Source of the DNA: Bacteroidales bacterium
GTDB lineage: Bacteria; Bacteroidota; Bacteroidia; Bacteroidales; UBA932
NCBI GenBank assembly: GCA_023227835.1
Contig: JALOCI010000003.1
Span: 1 to 64,000 of the forward strand
Direction: 5' to 3'
DNA length: 64,000 nt
Positions 8,152-17,441 of this stretch are shown here, in pieces; position 1 is the first letter of the stretch; each line of letters begins with the position of its first letter. The notes beneath the pieces were generated by a model, which saw only the letters and a list, made by a program, of their open reading frames with translations, was not told the origin of the DNA and made no database searches. A program made the position numbers and the translations under genes.

Positions 8152-8817
8152 ATGTCAAAGAACATCACACATCACGAACAGGAGACTGTTGCTGAAGCTG
8201 TTAATCAGACTGAGCATTTTATTGAGAAGTACAAAAAACCTCTAATCTACTCTGTTATAACAATAGTAGCAATAGCAGCTATCAGCTTCGCATACCAGCA
8301 ATTTTACCGTAAACCTAAAATTAACGAGGCTATGGCTCAATCATTTGTAGCCGAGAGATATTTCCGTGCTGATTCATTTGCACTGGCTCTCAATGGTGAC
8401 GGGAATGCCCTTGGATTTAAGCAAATAATTTCTGAATACGGTGACAAGTCAGGCGCAGCCGTTTATCTTTATGCCGGTATCTGTGAGCTTCAGCTAGGCA
8501 ATTATAAAGAGGCTATCGATTTTCTGAAACAATATGACGGTGATGACCCGATTCTACAAGCCAGGGCTTTATGTAACATTGGCGATGCATATGCTTTTCT
8601 GCAAGACAATAAGGAAGCTTTGAACTATTACCTTAAGGCTGCCAAGCATGTCGACAATGAATATGCTGCAGGGTATCTGCTTAAAGCCGGGATTATGTAT
8701 GAGGAGTTGGGAGACACAGAAAATGCACTTAAGTCGTATGAGGAGATTAAGTCTAAATATCCTGCAACTGTAGAGGGGTATGATATTGATAAATACATAT
8801 ACAGAATTAAAAAATAG
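8152..8817 (+). CDS. membrane-anchored TPR protein (YfgM-like)
   Basis: 221 residues. A short cytoplasmic tail, one membrane segment (about 32-48, LIYSVITIVAIAAISFAY), then a periplasmic region built of tetratricopeptide repeats: the clearest are around 103-122 (AAVYLYAGICELQLGNYKEA), 132-163 and 170-203. The design resembles YfgM/DUF2659 proteins, which act with SurA-, PpiD- or Sec-type partners, but no specific partner can be read from the sequence. It is 13 bases upstream of the yebC gene and shares its promoter. Confidence 0.8.
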   Translation: MSKNITHHEQETVAEAVNQTEHFIEKYKKPLIYSVITIVAIAAISFAYQQFYRKPKINEAMAQSFVAERYFRADSFALALNGDGNALGFKQIISEYGDKSGAAVYLYAGICELQLGNYKEAIDFLKQYDGDDPILQARALCNIGDAYAFLQDNKEALNYYLKAAKHVDNEYAAGYLLKAGIMYEELGDTENALKSYEEIKSKYPATVEGYDIDKYIYRIKK

Positions 8818-8830
8818 TTGATCCGTACCT

Positions 8831-9547
8831 ATGGGAAGAGCATTCGAGTTTAGAAAAGAGCGAAAATTCAAACGTTGGGGTAACATGTCCCGCGTGTTTA
8901 CTAGATTAGGCAAAGAGATAACCATTGCTGCAAAATCCGGTGGTGGTGATCCTGATAACAACCCTAGACTCAGGGCTCTTATATCTTCCGCACGCTCTGA
9001 AAACATGCCTAAGGATAATATCGAAAGGGCAATAAAGAGGGCAGTTGAGAAAGAGCACAACGATTACAAGGAGGTTGTTTATGAAGGTTATGGGCCATAC
9101 GGCATTGCTTTTCTCATTGAGACAGCGACAGACAATACAACCAGAACAGTAGCCAATGTTAGAAGTTACTTTAATAAATCCAACGGTTCACTAGGGACAC
9201 AAGGCAGTGTAGAGTTCATGTTTGACAGAAAATGTGTTTTCCGTGTCAGGTCTGCTGCCCCGGTTGATTTAGAGGAGATGGAACTTGAGCTTATCGACTT
9301 TGGCGCTGAGGAGTTATTCATGGAAGATGACAATATTGTCATCTACGGAGTTTTTGAATCCTTTGGAACCATTCAAAAGTATATTGAAGAGAAAGGATAC
9401 GAACTTGTCTCCGGTTCTTTTGAAAGAATCCCGAACACCGAATTAAAGGAACTTAACGAAGAGCAGAAAGCCGATATAGAAAAATTGATTGAGAGGTTCG
9501 AGAATGATGATGACGTTCAAAACGTCTATCATACGATGGCAATATAG
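8831..9547 (+). CDS. YebC/PmpR family regulator
   Basis: 238 residues of the highly conserved YebC/TACO1 family. The N-terminus MGRAFEFRKERKFKRWGNMS is the Bacteroidetes variant of the usual AGHSKWANI region, followed by the GGDPDNNPRLR and MPKDNIERAIKRA signatures. YebC proteins have been described as DNA-binding regulators and, more recently, as factors that help ribosomes through difficult sequences such as proline stretches. The gene is last in its operon and followed by a strong terminator. Confidence 0.92.
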   Translation: MGRAFEFRKERKFKRWGNMSRVFTRLGKEITIAAKSGGGDPDNNPRLRALISSARSENMPKDNIERAIKRAVEKEHNDYKEVVYEGYGPYGIAFLIETATDNTTRTVANVRSYFNKSNGSLGTQGSVEFMFDRKCVFRVRSAAPVDLEEMELELIDFGAEELFMEDDNIVIYGVFESFGTIQKYIEEKGYELVSGSFERIPNTELKELNEEQKADIEKLIERFENDDDVQNVYHTMAI

Positions 9548-9573
9548 CAAGTTTCCTGTATATTATTCAATAT

Positions 9574-9604
9574 GGTGTCTAGAATTTTAGACACCTTTTT
9601 TTTT
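9574..9604 (+). terminator. rho-independent terminator after yebC-like gene
   Basis: An 8-bp stem (GGTGTCTA 9574-9581 with TAGACACC 9588-9595), a short loop, and nine T residues at 9596-9604. Confidence 0.88.
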
Positions 9605-9633
9605 GGTCTACTCCTTATAAATATCTACTTTTG
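9602..9633 (+). promoter_or_regulatory. Bacteroidetes-type promoter of the methylmalonyl-CoA operon
   Basis: TTTG at 9602-9605, a 20-base spacer, then TACTTTTG at 9626-9633. The -33 element overlaps the T-run of the preceding terminator. The first gene begins at 9678. Confidence 0.72.
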
Positions 9634-9677
9634 CAGGATAATATAAGAATTTCTATCACAAAAAACAAATAAATTTT

Positions 9678-10091
9678 ATGAAACTGTCTCATATTGAGCA
9701 CATCGGTATTGCTGTCAAGTCACTTGAAACAGCTATCCCCTATTACGAAGAGATGCTCGGTTTAAAATGCTACGCTGTAGAAGAGGTTACAGACCAAAAA
9801 GTTAAAACTGCCTTTTTCAAAATCGGACAAACTAAGATTGAACTTCTGGAAAGCACAGACCCTGAGGGTGCTGTAGGTAAATTCATCGAAAATAAAGGAG
9901 AGGGTGTTCACCACATCGCCTTTGCAGTGGAAGACGGAGTACAGAACGGGCTGAATGAGCTTGAATCCAAAGGTGTAAGGCTGATTGACAAAGCTCCGAG
10001 AAATGGGGCCGAAGGTCTTAAGATAGCCTTTCTTCATCCAAAATCAACAGCGGGAGTGCTGACAGAGCTTTGCGAGAATCCTTCCAAATAA
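9678..10091 (+). CDS. mce: methylmalonyl-CoA epimerase
   Basis: A 137-residue protein of the vicinal-oxygen-chelate fold that interconverts the (S) and (R) forms of methylmalonyl-CoA. The metal ligands are suggested by HIEHIGIAV at the N-terminus (residue 8), GEGVHHIAFAVED near 74-86 and the C-terminal LTELCE glutamate. It is followed directly by the carboxyltransferase gene, so it probably supplies the correct isomer to the decarboxylase in the succinate-to-propionate route. First gene of a five-gene operon. Confidence 0.93.
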   Translation: MKLSHIEHIGIAVKSLETAIPYYEEMLGLKCYAVEEVTDQKVKTAFFKIGQTKIELLESTDPEGAVGKFIENKGEGVHHIAFAVEDGVQNGLNELESKGVRLIDKAPRNGAEGLKIAFLHPKSTAGVLTELCENPSK

Positions 10092-10131
10092 ATTGCTTAA
10101 CTAAACAAAAGAAATATTAAATAAATAAAAA

Positions 10132-11685
10132 ATGAGCCAGCAACTTGAACAAGTTAAAGCGCTGATCCAACTACGTGAAAAAGCGCGTTTGGGAGGTGGT
10201 CAAAAAAGAATTGATTCACAGCACTCAAAAGGAAAATTCACCGCTCGTGAAAGAATAGCAATGTTGCTCGACGAAGGCAGCTTCGAAGAGTTTGACATGT
10301 TCGTAACACACAGATGCACTAACTTCGGTATGGAAAAAGACACATTCCTTGGAGATGGTGTGGTTACAGGCTATGGTACAATAGACGGAAGATTGGTATA
10401 TGTGTTTGCACAGGATTTTACCGTTTTCGGTGGTTCTCTCTCTGAGAGTTTTGCTATGAAAATCTGTAAGATTATGGACCAGGCGATGAAGATGGGCGCA
10501 CCGGTTATCGGACTTAATGACTCAGGCGGAGCCCGTATTCAAGAAGGAGTTAATGCTCTTGCAGGATATGCCGAAATTTTCCAACGCAATATCCTTGCTT
10601 CGGGAGTTATTCCTCAGATTTCAGCAATATTCGGTCCTTGCGCCGGTGGTGCTGTATATTCTCCGGCACTTACTGACTTCAACATTATGACCAAAGGTAC
10701 CAGCTATATGTTCTTGACAGGTCCGAAGGTTGTAAAAACAGTTACAGGTGAGGATGTTACTCAGGAACAACTTGGCGGTGCGTCTGTACATGCCAGCAAG
10801 AGCGGCGTAGCTCACTTTGCTGTTAATAGTGAAGAAGAGGGCATACATATAATAAGAGACCTTTTAAGTTTCCTTCCTCAGAACAACCTTGAAGAAGCCC
10901 CTGTCTTCCAGACTGAAGATCCTATTGACAGGCTTGACGATTCTCTCAATGAGATAATACCAGACAGCCCTAATAAACCATACGACATGTATGAGGTTAT
11001 TGGTGCAATTGTTGATGATGGTAAATTCCTTGAAGTTCACAAAGATTATGCTACTAATATCATAGTCGGTTTTGCACGTTTCAACGGCTCGTCTGTTGGT
11101 ATAGTGGCAAATCAGCCAAAGGTTCTTGCCGGAGTATTGGACAATAATGCTTCAAGGAAAGCTGCACGTTTCGTTCGTTTCTGCGATGCATTCAACATTC
11201 CGCTTGTAACATTGGTGGATGTTCCGGGCTTCTTGCCGGGGACTCAACAAGAGTATGGGGGAATCATCCTACATGGAGCAAAGCTTCTATATGCATACGG
11301 AGAGGCAACTGTGCCTAAAGTTACCGTTACTCTCAGAAAATCATACGGTGGAGCATATTGCGTTATGAGTAGCAAGCACCTTCGCGGAGACATAAACTAT
11401 GCATGGCCTTCAGCTGAAATTGCAGTTATGGGACCTTCAGGTGCTATTGAAGTTCTTTACGGTAAAGAGATGGCTTCTGCAGAAAATCCTGCCGAATTTG
11501 CAACTCAGAAAGAAAAAGAGTACAGGGATGCATTTGCAAATCCGTACAATGCAGCGCGTTATGGATATATCGATGATGTTATCGAACCGAGAAACACACG
11601 TTTCCGTATTATCCGCTCTCTTCAACAGCTTACAACCAAGAAACTGACAAACCCTGCTAAGAAGCACGACAATCTTCCACTCTAA
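10132..11685 (+). CDS. mmdA: methylmalonyl-CoA decarboxylase alpha subunit / acyl-CoA carboxyltransferase
   Basis: 517 residues of the biotin-dependent carboxyltransferase family. Two crotonase-like halves are present; oxyanion-hole glycines can be seen in [15 protein letters not shown] and [13 protein letters not shown] (N-half) and [16 protein letters not shown] and [15 protein letters not shown] (C-half). It moves the carboxyl group of methylmalonyl-CoA to biotin on the carrier protein encoded downstream. Because OadG-like and OadB genes follow, a Na+-pumping decarboxylase is far more likely than a propionyl-CoA carboxylase; no biotin carboxylase gene is nearby. Confidence 0.92.
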   Translation: MSQQLEQVKALIQLREKARLGGGQKRIDSQHSKGKFTARERIAMLLDEGSFEEFDMFVTHRCTNFGMEKDTFLGDGVVTGYGTIDGRLVYVFAQDFTVFGGSLSESFAMKICKIMDQAMKMGAPVIGLNDSGGARIQEGVNALAGYAEIFQRNILASGVIPQISAIFGPCAGGAVYSPALTDFNIMTKGTSYMFLTGPKVVKTVTGEDVTQEQLGGASVHASKSGVAHFAVNSEEEGIHIIRDLLSFLPQNNLEEAPVFQTEDPIDRLDDSLNEIIPDSPNKPYDMYEVIGAIVDDGKFLEVHKDYATNIIVGFARFNGSSVGIVANQPKVLAGVLDNNASRKAARFVRFCDAFNIPLVTLVDVPGFLPGTQQEYGGIILHGAKLLYAYGEATVPKVTVTLRKSYGGAYCVMSSKHLRGDINYAWPSAEIAVMGPSGAIEVLYGKEMASAENPAEFATQKEKEYRDAFANPYNAARYGYIDDVIEPRNTRFRIIRSLQQLTTKKLTNPAKKHDNLPL

Positions 11686-11703
11686 TCACTTAATCAGCAA
11701 AAA

Positions 11704-12612
11704 ATGAAAAAAATAACAAAAATATTTCTGTTGCTGGGATTTCTGTTTGTGAGTTTATCTCTTGCTGCTCAAAGTCAGGGAGACATGCGTATTAATGAAT
11801 TTCTTGTAAATAATACAAATGACTTTGAGGATGACTTTGGTCACAAGAGCGGATGGATTGAGCTTTTCAACTCATCATACGGCACTGTTAACATCGGAGG
11901 CTGTTACCTTACAAATGACCCGGCCAATCTTACAAAGTACATCATCCCTAAAGGAGATATACTTACAAAGATTCCGCCAAGGCAACATACCATATTCTGG
12001 GCAGACAACGAGCCTTTCAGAGGAACATTCCACGTAAACTTCAAATTGGAAGACTCACAGGAGATTCTCTTTGTAGCATCAGACGGAAAAACCATTATTG
12101 ACAGGATTAAAATTCCTGTAGATCAACTTGACACCAATGTTTCATACGGAAGGAGCATCGATGGAATCGGAAAGACAGACGGTTCCGAAGGCTGGCAAGT
12201 AATGGACAGAACTTCACCGAGTACAAACAACGAAGGTGTTGATTCAGTTCCTAAAAGTGTAACTATCAAAAAAGCTGACCCTTATGGAATAATAATGGCA
12301 TTGACCGCAATGTCTGTTGTTTTCCTTGCTCTGGTAGTTCTCTACCTTGTCTTTAAGCAAGTAGGCAAACACAATATTAAAAGAAGCAGAGAAAGATCTG
12401 TGGTATCTATGTCAGAAAGCAGTAAGCCTAAGGCAGCAAATGTATCAGCCGAAGTATACGCTGCAATAGCCGCCTCTCTGCATGCATACTGGCAGGGAGA
12501 CGACAACCATGATATAGAAAACACAATTCTGACAATTACTAAGGTTACGAAGAATTACTCTCCATGGAGCTCAAAAATTTATACACTTCGCGAGACTCCT
12601 CATAAAAAATAG
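11704..12612 (+). CDS. lamin-tail domain / OadG-like delta subunit fusion
   Basis: 302 residues. A signal peptide (about 1-22) is followed by a lamin-tail-like beta domain at about 25-175 (MRINEFLVNN, SGWIELFNSS, FKLEDSQEILF, SYGRSIDGIG), then one membrane segment at about 195-218 (DPYGIIMALTAMSVVFLALV), and a cytoplasmic tail ending in an AAIAASLHAYWQ segment typical of OadG-type subunits. The OadG part should hold the decarboxylase complex together at the membrane, while the extra domain faces the periplasm. This architecture recurs in Bacteroidetes; what the lamin-tail domain does is not known. Confidence 0.83.
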   Translation: MKKITKIFLLLGFLFVSLSLAAQSQGDMRINEFLVNNTNDFEDDFGHKSGWIELFNSSYGTVNIGGCYLTNDPANLTKYIIPKGDILTKIPPRQHTIFWADNEPFRGTFHVNFKLEDSQEILFVASDGKTIIDRIKIPVDQLDTNVSYGRSIDGIGKTDGSEGWQVMDRTSPSTNNEGVDSVPKSVTIKKADPYGIIMALTAMSVVFLALVVLYLVFKQVGKHNIKRSRERSVVSMSESSKPKAANVSAEVYAAIAASLHAYWQGDDNHDIENTILTITKVTKNYSPWSSKIYTLRETPHKK

Positions 12613-12631
12613 TTTTAAAAGTTTGAAAATA

Positions 12632-13072
12632 ATGAAAGAATATAAATTAAAAATAAATGGTAATGACTACGCCGTAAGCATTACTGATATTGAGGAGACT
12701 GTTGCTGAGGTTGAAGTTAATGGGATTCCTTTCAAAGTAGAGTTTGAGGCACCCGTGAAGAAAACAGTAGCTGCCCCAAAAGTCTCAAAACCTGCTGCTC
12801 AGACAACTGTCGCCAAACCTGCTGTAACTGTTGCCGCATCTGCACCTGCTTCTGCCGGTGGAAGTTCTGTAACATCACCACTGCCAGGAGTAATCCTTGA
12901 AGTAGCAGTTAAAGAGGGTGACAGTGTCAAGAAGGGTCAAAAATTGATTGTTCTTGAGGCAATGAAGATGGAAAACGTCATCGAAGCCAATGCTGACGGG
13001 AAGGTGACATCTATCAAGGTTAATAAAGGTGACTCTGTTCTTGAGGGTGCAACACTTGTAACTATAGGATAA
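12632..13072 (+). CDS. biotin carboxyl carrier subunit (gamma) of the decarboxylase
   Basis: 146 residues. An N-terminal beta segment (about 1-40), an Ala/Pro/Val/Lys-rich flexible linker (about 41-80), and a biotinyl domain (81-146) with the EAMKM motif, whose lysine (about 112) carries biotin. It shuttles carboxyl groups between the carboxyltransferase and OadB-like subunits. I use ATG 12632 rather than the in-frame TTG at 12623, because the biotinyl protein family begins at MKEYKLKI. One base separates its stop from the next ATG. Confidence 0.92.
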   Translation: MKEYKLKINGNDYAVSITDIEETVAEVEVNGIPFKVEFEAPVKKTVAAPKVSKPAAQTTVAKPAVTVAASAPASAGGSSVTSPLPGVILEVAVKEGDSVKKGQKLIVLEAMKMENVIEANADGKVTSIKVNKGDSVLEGATLVTIG

Positions 13073-13073
13073 C

Positions 13074-14231
13074 ATGGAAAAAGGTTTATTTTCACTAATA
13101 GGAGACAACCTTCAGCAATTCATCCAATACACCGGATTTTACAACGCTACGTTCAACCACATAATAATGATTGCAATAGGTCTGACTTTCATCTACCTTG
13201 CAATCAAAAAAGAGTGGGAACCGATGTTGTTAGTTCCTATTGGATTTGGAATTATTGTTGGTAATATTCCTTTCTTCCCCGGCTTGAGTATCGGGGTATA
13301 TGAAGAGGGATCGGTATTAAACATACTATACCAGGGTGTAATAAAAGGGTGGTATCCGCCTCTGATATTCTTAGGAATCGGAGCAATGACTGATTTCTCA
13401 TCTTTGATTTCCAACCCGAAATTATTGTTAATTGGTGCTGCTGCCCAATTTGGTATTTTTGGAGCATACGCCATAGCCCTTCTCATGGGATTCTCTGCTG
13501 CTGATGCGGGTGCGATAGGTATAATCGGAGGAGCTGATGGCCCTACTGCAATTTTCCTATCTTCCAGACTTGCTCCTAACCTTATGGGCGCAATAGCCGT
13601 TTCTGCATATTCATACATGGCGCTTGTACCTGTAATACAGCCACCTGTAATGAAGCTATTCACAACAAAAAAAGAGCGTCTTATAAGGATGAAACCTGCC
13701 AGGGCGGTATCTCAGACGGAAAAAATACTCTTCCCGTTAATCGGCTTCCTTCTGACTTGCTTTATAGTTCCTTCAGGTCTTCCTCTTCTCGGAATGTTGT
13801 TTTTCGGAAATCTGTTGAAAGAAAGCGGTGTTACACGTCGTCTTGCTGAGACAGCCAGAGGACCGCTAATTGATGTTATAACAATTCTTATCGGTCTTAC
13901 CGTAGGAGCATCCACACAAGCTGACAAGTTCCTGCAACTCACTTCAGTTTATATATTTATTCTCGGAGCGTTGTCATTTGTAATAGCTACATCTGCCGGA
14001 GTTTTATTTGTAAAACTTTTCAATTTGTTCCTTAAAGAGGGTAACAAGATTAATCCGTTAATCGGAAATGCCGGAGTCTCTGCTGTTCCAGACTCTGCGA
14101 GAGTTTCTCAGGTTGTCGGACAGCAATATGATAACACAAACCATCTGCTTATGCATGCTATGGGTCCAAATGTAGCAGGTGTTATCGGTAGTGCTGTTGC
14201 AGCCGGTATTCTGCTAGGATTCCTTAGTTAA
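13074..14231 (+). CDS. sodium-translocating decarboxylase beta subunit (OadB/MmdB family)
   Basis: 385 very hydrophobic residues with about nine membrane segments. The GGADGPT motif (about 152-158) contains the conserved aspartate used in decarboxylation-coupled Na+ transport, and a C-terminal half with GNAGVSAVPDSARV and NHLLMHAMGPNVAG is typical of the family. It decarboxylates carboxybiotin and exports Na+. It is the last gene of the operon that starts with the epimerase and is followed by a long hairpin. Confidence 0.94.
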   Translation: MEKGLFSLIGDNLQQFIQYTGFYNATFNHIIMIAIGLTFIYLAIKKEWEPMLLVPIGFGIIVGNIPFFPGLSIGVYEEGSVLNILYQGVIKGWYPPLIFLGIGAMTDFSSLISNPKLLLIGAAAQFGIFGAYAIALLMGFSAADAGAIGIIGGADGPTAIFLSSRLAPNLMGAIAVSAYSYMALVPVIQPPVMKLFTTKKERLIRMKPARAVSQTEKILFPLIGFLLTCFIVPSGLPLLGMLFFGNLLKESGVTRRLAETARGPLIDVITILIGLTVGASTQADKFLQLTSVYIFILGALSFVIATSAGVLFVKLFNLFLKEGNKINPLIGNAGVSAVPDSARVSQVVGQQYDNTNHLLMHAMGPNVAGVIGSAVAAGILLGFLS

Positions 14232-14267
14232 TTTTTCGAAAGGAAAGTTAACTTTTAATAAAAACCC

Positions 14268-14314
14268 AAAATAGGGCAAATCGAAACCAAAACAGTTTCG
14301 ATTTGCCCTATTTT
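14268..14314 (+). terminator. long-stem terminator after the decarboxylase operon
   Basis: A perfect 20-bp stem: 14268-14287 pairs with 14295-14314, leaving a 7-base loop. The stem begins with AAAA and ends in TTTT, so the distal arm supplies the T-run. Confidence 0.85.
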
Positions 14315-14390
14315 ACTTTCATCACGAAGCTGTTTGCTTATAAAATCATAATTTTTTAATTGATTTCTGTTGCTGCTATCATTTTTTTTT

Positions 14391-14398
14391 TAACTTTG
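14391..14398 (+). promoter_or_regulatory. -7 box of the V-type ATPase operon
   Basis: TAACTTTG, a full TAnnTTTG match, 25 bases before the first ATG. The -33 position holds only TTTC (about 14364-14367). Confidence 0.55.
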
Positions 14399-14423
14399 AG
14401 GAAGAATAAAATTATGTGGTATT

Positions 14424-15038
14424 ATGCAGAACAAATTGCAAGAGCTTACTGAGAAATTGTACTCCGAAGGTCTCTCAAAAGGGAGAGAGGAAGCTGAACG
14501 AATAAAGGATGATGCCCGCAAAGAGGCGGAACAGATTATTTCCAAAGCCAAGGAAGAGTCTGAGCAGATAATTTCCTCAGCCCGAAAAGAGGCAGAAGAT
14601 ATCAGGGAACGAATTCTGAATGAAGTCAAGATGTCGTCCAGACAAAGTTATACGACTCTTAAGCACGAGATTGAATCTCTCATTACATCAAATGCATTAA
14701 AGAACCCTGTTTCTGAAGCTATGAGTGACAATTCTCTAATGAAAGAGATTATTAAGGCCATAATAACAGCATTTTCGCCTGAATCTGATAAAGCGGCAGA
14801 TTTATCAATTATCTTACCTGAAAAATCCAAGGGAGAACTTGAGCAATTTATCACAAATAATATTACAAAACAGTTAGACCGAGGCCTTGAAATAAAATTT
14901 GACAAGAAAATCTCTTCAGGGTTTAAGATTGGGCCAAAAGGTGAGGGATATCATATTAGTTTCACTGACAAGGATTTCGAAGAGCTTATCAGCTCATACC
15001 TAAGGCCTCGTATACGTGAAATTATATTTGAAAAATAA
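14424..15038 (+). CDS. atpE: V-type ATPase subunit E (peripheral stalk)
   Basis: 204 residues. The first 95 form a long charged coiled coil (EGLSKGREEAERIKDDARKE and similar heptads), the rest a globular head ending FEELISSYLRPRIREIIFEK. This is the pattern of the E subunit, whose coiled coil pairs with subunit G in the stator stalk. No separate G gene is visible. First gene of the seven-gene operon ending at 21656. Confidence 0.85.
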   Translation: MQNKLQELTEKLYSEGLSKGREEAERIKDDARKEAEQIISKAKEESEQIISSARKEAEDIRERILNEVKMSSRQSYTTLKHEIESLITSNALKNPVSEAMSDNSLMKEIIKAIITAFSPESDKAADLSIILPEKSKGELEQFITNNITKQLDRGLEIKFDKKISSGFKIGPKGEGYHISFTDKDFEELISSYLRPRIREIIFEK

Positions 15039-15043
15039 CAAAT

Positions 15044-15679
15044 ATGAAAAACTATGAGTTTATCATAGCAGGTCTCCCCTATTTAGAACCTGATTTCGAC
15101 AATCCATCCATGGATTACGATTCTCTTTCAGCTCAGATATTATCATATCTTGATAAAAGGGACAGACGTTATATTGACTGGCTCAGATTTGGTCTTATAC
15201 CTGACAATCTTTCACCTCACTTCTATAGGACCGTTGCGAAAAACAGTAATCGTTTCCTGAGAACATATTTCGCTTTCGACCTGATGCTAAGAAACATTCA
15301 GGCCACATATCTAAGCAGAAAGCAGGGCCTTGAGCCTGACAAATATCTTATAGGAGACAGTGAGATAGTAGAGGCCCTTAAGAAAAACAAGACCCCAGAT
15401 TTCGGTATTACATCGGAGATAGAGTTTGCTTCAAGATTATTACAAATTTTTGAAATAAAAGATCTCATTGAACGCGAGAAGGCTCTGGATGTCATGAGAT
15501 GGGAAGAGGTTAACAAAATCTGCACATTCAGCTATTTTAACATTGATGTTATCCTCTCTTTCATATTCAAGACCAGTATACTTAAAAGATGGCATTCCCT
15601 TGACAAGGTAAACGGTGCGCTTCTTTTCAGAAAATATGTGGACGAAATGAGAGACTCTTACAAAACGATAAAAGAATAA
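15044..15679 (+). CDS. DUF2764 protein, candidate V-ATPase C/d-type subunit
   Basis: 211 residues of a family found almost only inside Bacteroidetes and spirochaete V-type ATPase operons. The opening MKNYEFIIAGLPYLEPDF and a largely helical remainder are typical. No canonical C (d) subunit is encoded here, and this gene sits in its slot between E and A, so it probably links the rotor ring to the central stalk; that role is inference. It lacks membrane segments or a signal peptide. Confidence 0.82.
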   Translation: MKNYEFIIAGLPYLEPDFDNPSMDYDSLSAQILSYLDKRDRRYIDWLRFGLIPDNLSPHFYRTVAKNSNRFLRTYFAFDLMLRNIQATYLSRKQGLEPDKYLIGDSEIVEALKKNKTPDFGITSEIEFASRLLQIFEIKDLIEREKALDVMRWEEVNKICTFSYFNIDVILSFIFKTSILKRWHSLDKVNGALLFRKYVDEMRDSYKTIKE

Positions 15680-15689
15680 ATATTTATAT

Positions 15690-17441
15690 ATGAAAACCAC
15701 TGGAAAAGTTACAGGGATTATTGCCAACCTGGTCACAATCGAGGTTGACGGTCCCGTTGCTCAAAATGAGATCTGTTATATTGATCTCTCAGGAACAAAG
15801 CTGATGGCCGAGGTTATTAAGGTAAACGGCAAAGAGGCCTATGTTCAGGTATATGAAAGTACCCGTGGACTAAAAACGGGAGATACAGCCGAATTTGAAG
15901 GACATATGCTGGAGGTTACTCTGGGCCCGGGTCTTCTCTCAAGCAACTACGACGGGTTGCAGAATAATCTGGAGACTATGGAGGGAGTATTCCTGAAGAG
16001 AGGAGAATACACCTCTCCTCTGGATATGGAAAAGTTATGGCACTTCATACCGACGGCTAAACCGGGGATTGAAGTTAGTGCCGCAGACTGGCTTGGAGAG
16101 GTAAAAGAGGGCTGGCTCCCTCATAAAATTATGGTTCCATTCGTGTATAAGGAAAAGTATATCTTAAAATCTATTGCACCTGAGGGAGATTATAAGGTAT
16201 CTGATAAAATTGCCGTTATTACAGATTCAGATGGTACTGATCATGAATTGACCATGATGCAGAAATGGCCTGTAAAGGTTGCCATTACTGCATATCATGA
16301 CAAGCCGAGACCTTACAGGATTATGGAGACAGGTGTAAGATGTATAGACACTTTCAATCCGATTGCTGAAGGTGGTACAGGTTTTATACCCGGTCCTTTC
16401 GGATGCGGCAAGACTGTGCTTCAGCATGCAATTTCAAAACAGGCCGAAGCTGATGTGATTATTATGGCTGCCTGTGGAGAAAGGGCAAATGAAGTTGTAG
16501 AGATCTTCACGGAATTCCCGGAGCTTATTGATGTGCATACCGGTCGACACCTAATGGAGAGAACTACTATAATCTGTAATACTTCAAATATGCCTGTTGC
16601 GGCACGTGAAGCATCAGTCTATACAGCGATGACTATCGGTGAGTATTACCGTTCGATGGGCTTAAGAGTTCTCTTGCTGGCTGACTCTACATCGAGATGG
16701 GCCCAGGCTCTTCGCGAAATGAGTAACCGTATGGAGGAGCTTCCGGGAGCAGATGCCTTCCCTATGGATCTTCCTGCCATTATATCAAACTTTTACGCCA
16801 GAGCCGGACTTGTTAATCTGAACAATGAGAAAACCGGATCTGTGACATTTATCGGAACAGTCTCTCCTGCCGGAGGCAATCTTAAGGAACCTGTTACAGA
16901 ATCTACAAAGAAATCTGCTAGATGTTTCTATGCTCTTTCACAAAACCGTGCGGATAAAAAGAGATATCCTGCAGTTGACCCGATTGACTCTTATTCCAAG
17001 TATCTGGAATATCCTGAAATAATTTCAGACCTTAGCACCAGAGTCAATAAAGACTGGGTTGAGAAGGTCCTGAAAGGGAAGAATATAATCCTAAGAGGTA
17101 AAGAAGCTTATGAGCAGATAAACATTCTTGGAGACGATGGCGTTCCAATTGAGTACCACAGAAAATTCTGGAAATCCGAGCTGATTGACTTTATTATATT
17201 GCAACAGGATGCCTTTGACAAGGTTGATTCTGTAACTTCGCTTGAAAGACAGGAATATATGTATTCACTCGTGATTGATATTTGTGAAAAGGATTTTCCA
17301 TTTGAGGATTTTGAAGAGTGTGGTAATTTCTACAAGGGGCTTATTAATATATTGCGTCAGATGAACTACTCTGAATTCAAGAGTGAGAATTTCAACAAAT
17401 ACCTGGAACAGCTAAACAAGGAGATAAACAATGGAAGGTAG
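15690..17441 (+). CDS. atpA: V-type ATPase catalytic subunit A
   Basis: 583 residues, the nucleotide-hydrolysing subunit of the V1/A1 head. Walker A is GPFGCGKTV (about 233-241), preceded by the A-type insertion region (about 110-190), with the catalytic glutamate in ACGERANEV and Walker B in LRVLLLADSTSRWAQALRE. It is slightly longer than the B subunit, as usual. It overlaps the next gene by 11 bases, so A and B are translationally coupled for equal amounts. Confidence 0.96.
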   Translation: MKTTGKVTGIIANLVTIEVDGPVAQNEICYIDLSGTKLMAEVIKVNGKEAYVQVYESTRGLKTGDTAEFEGHMLEVTLGPGLLSSNYDGLQNNLETMEGVFLKRGEYTSPLDMEKLWHFIPTAKPGIEVSAADWLGEVKEGWLPHKIMVPFVYKEKYILKSIAPEGDYKVSDKIAVITDSDGTDHELTMMQKWPVKVAITAYHDKPRPYRIMETGVRCIDTFNPIAEGGTGFIPGPFGCGKTVLQHAISKQAEADVIIMAACGERANEVVEIFTEFPELIDVHTGRHLMERTTIICNTSNMPVAAREASVYTAMTIGEYYRSMGLRVLLLADSTSRWAQALREMSNRMEELPGADAFPMDLPAIISNFYARAGLVNLNNEKTGSVTFIGTVSPAGGNLKEPVTESTKKSARCFYALSQNRADKKRYPAVDPIDSYSKYLEYPEIISDLSTRVNKDWVEKVLKGKNIILRGKEAYEQINILGDDGVPIEYHRKFWKSELIDFIILQQDAFDKVDSVTSLERQEYMYSLVIDICEKDFPFEDFEECGNFYKGLINILRQMNYSEFKSENFNKYLEQLNKEINNGR

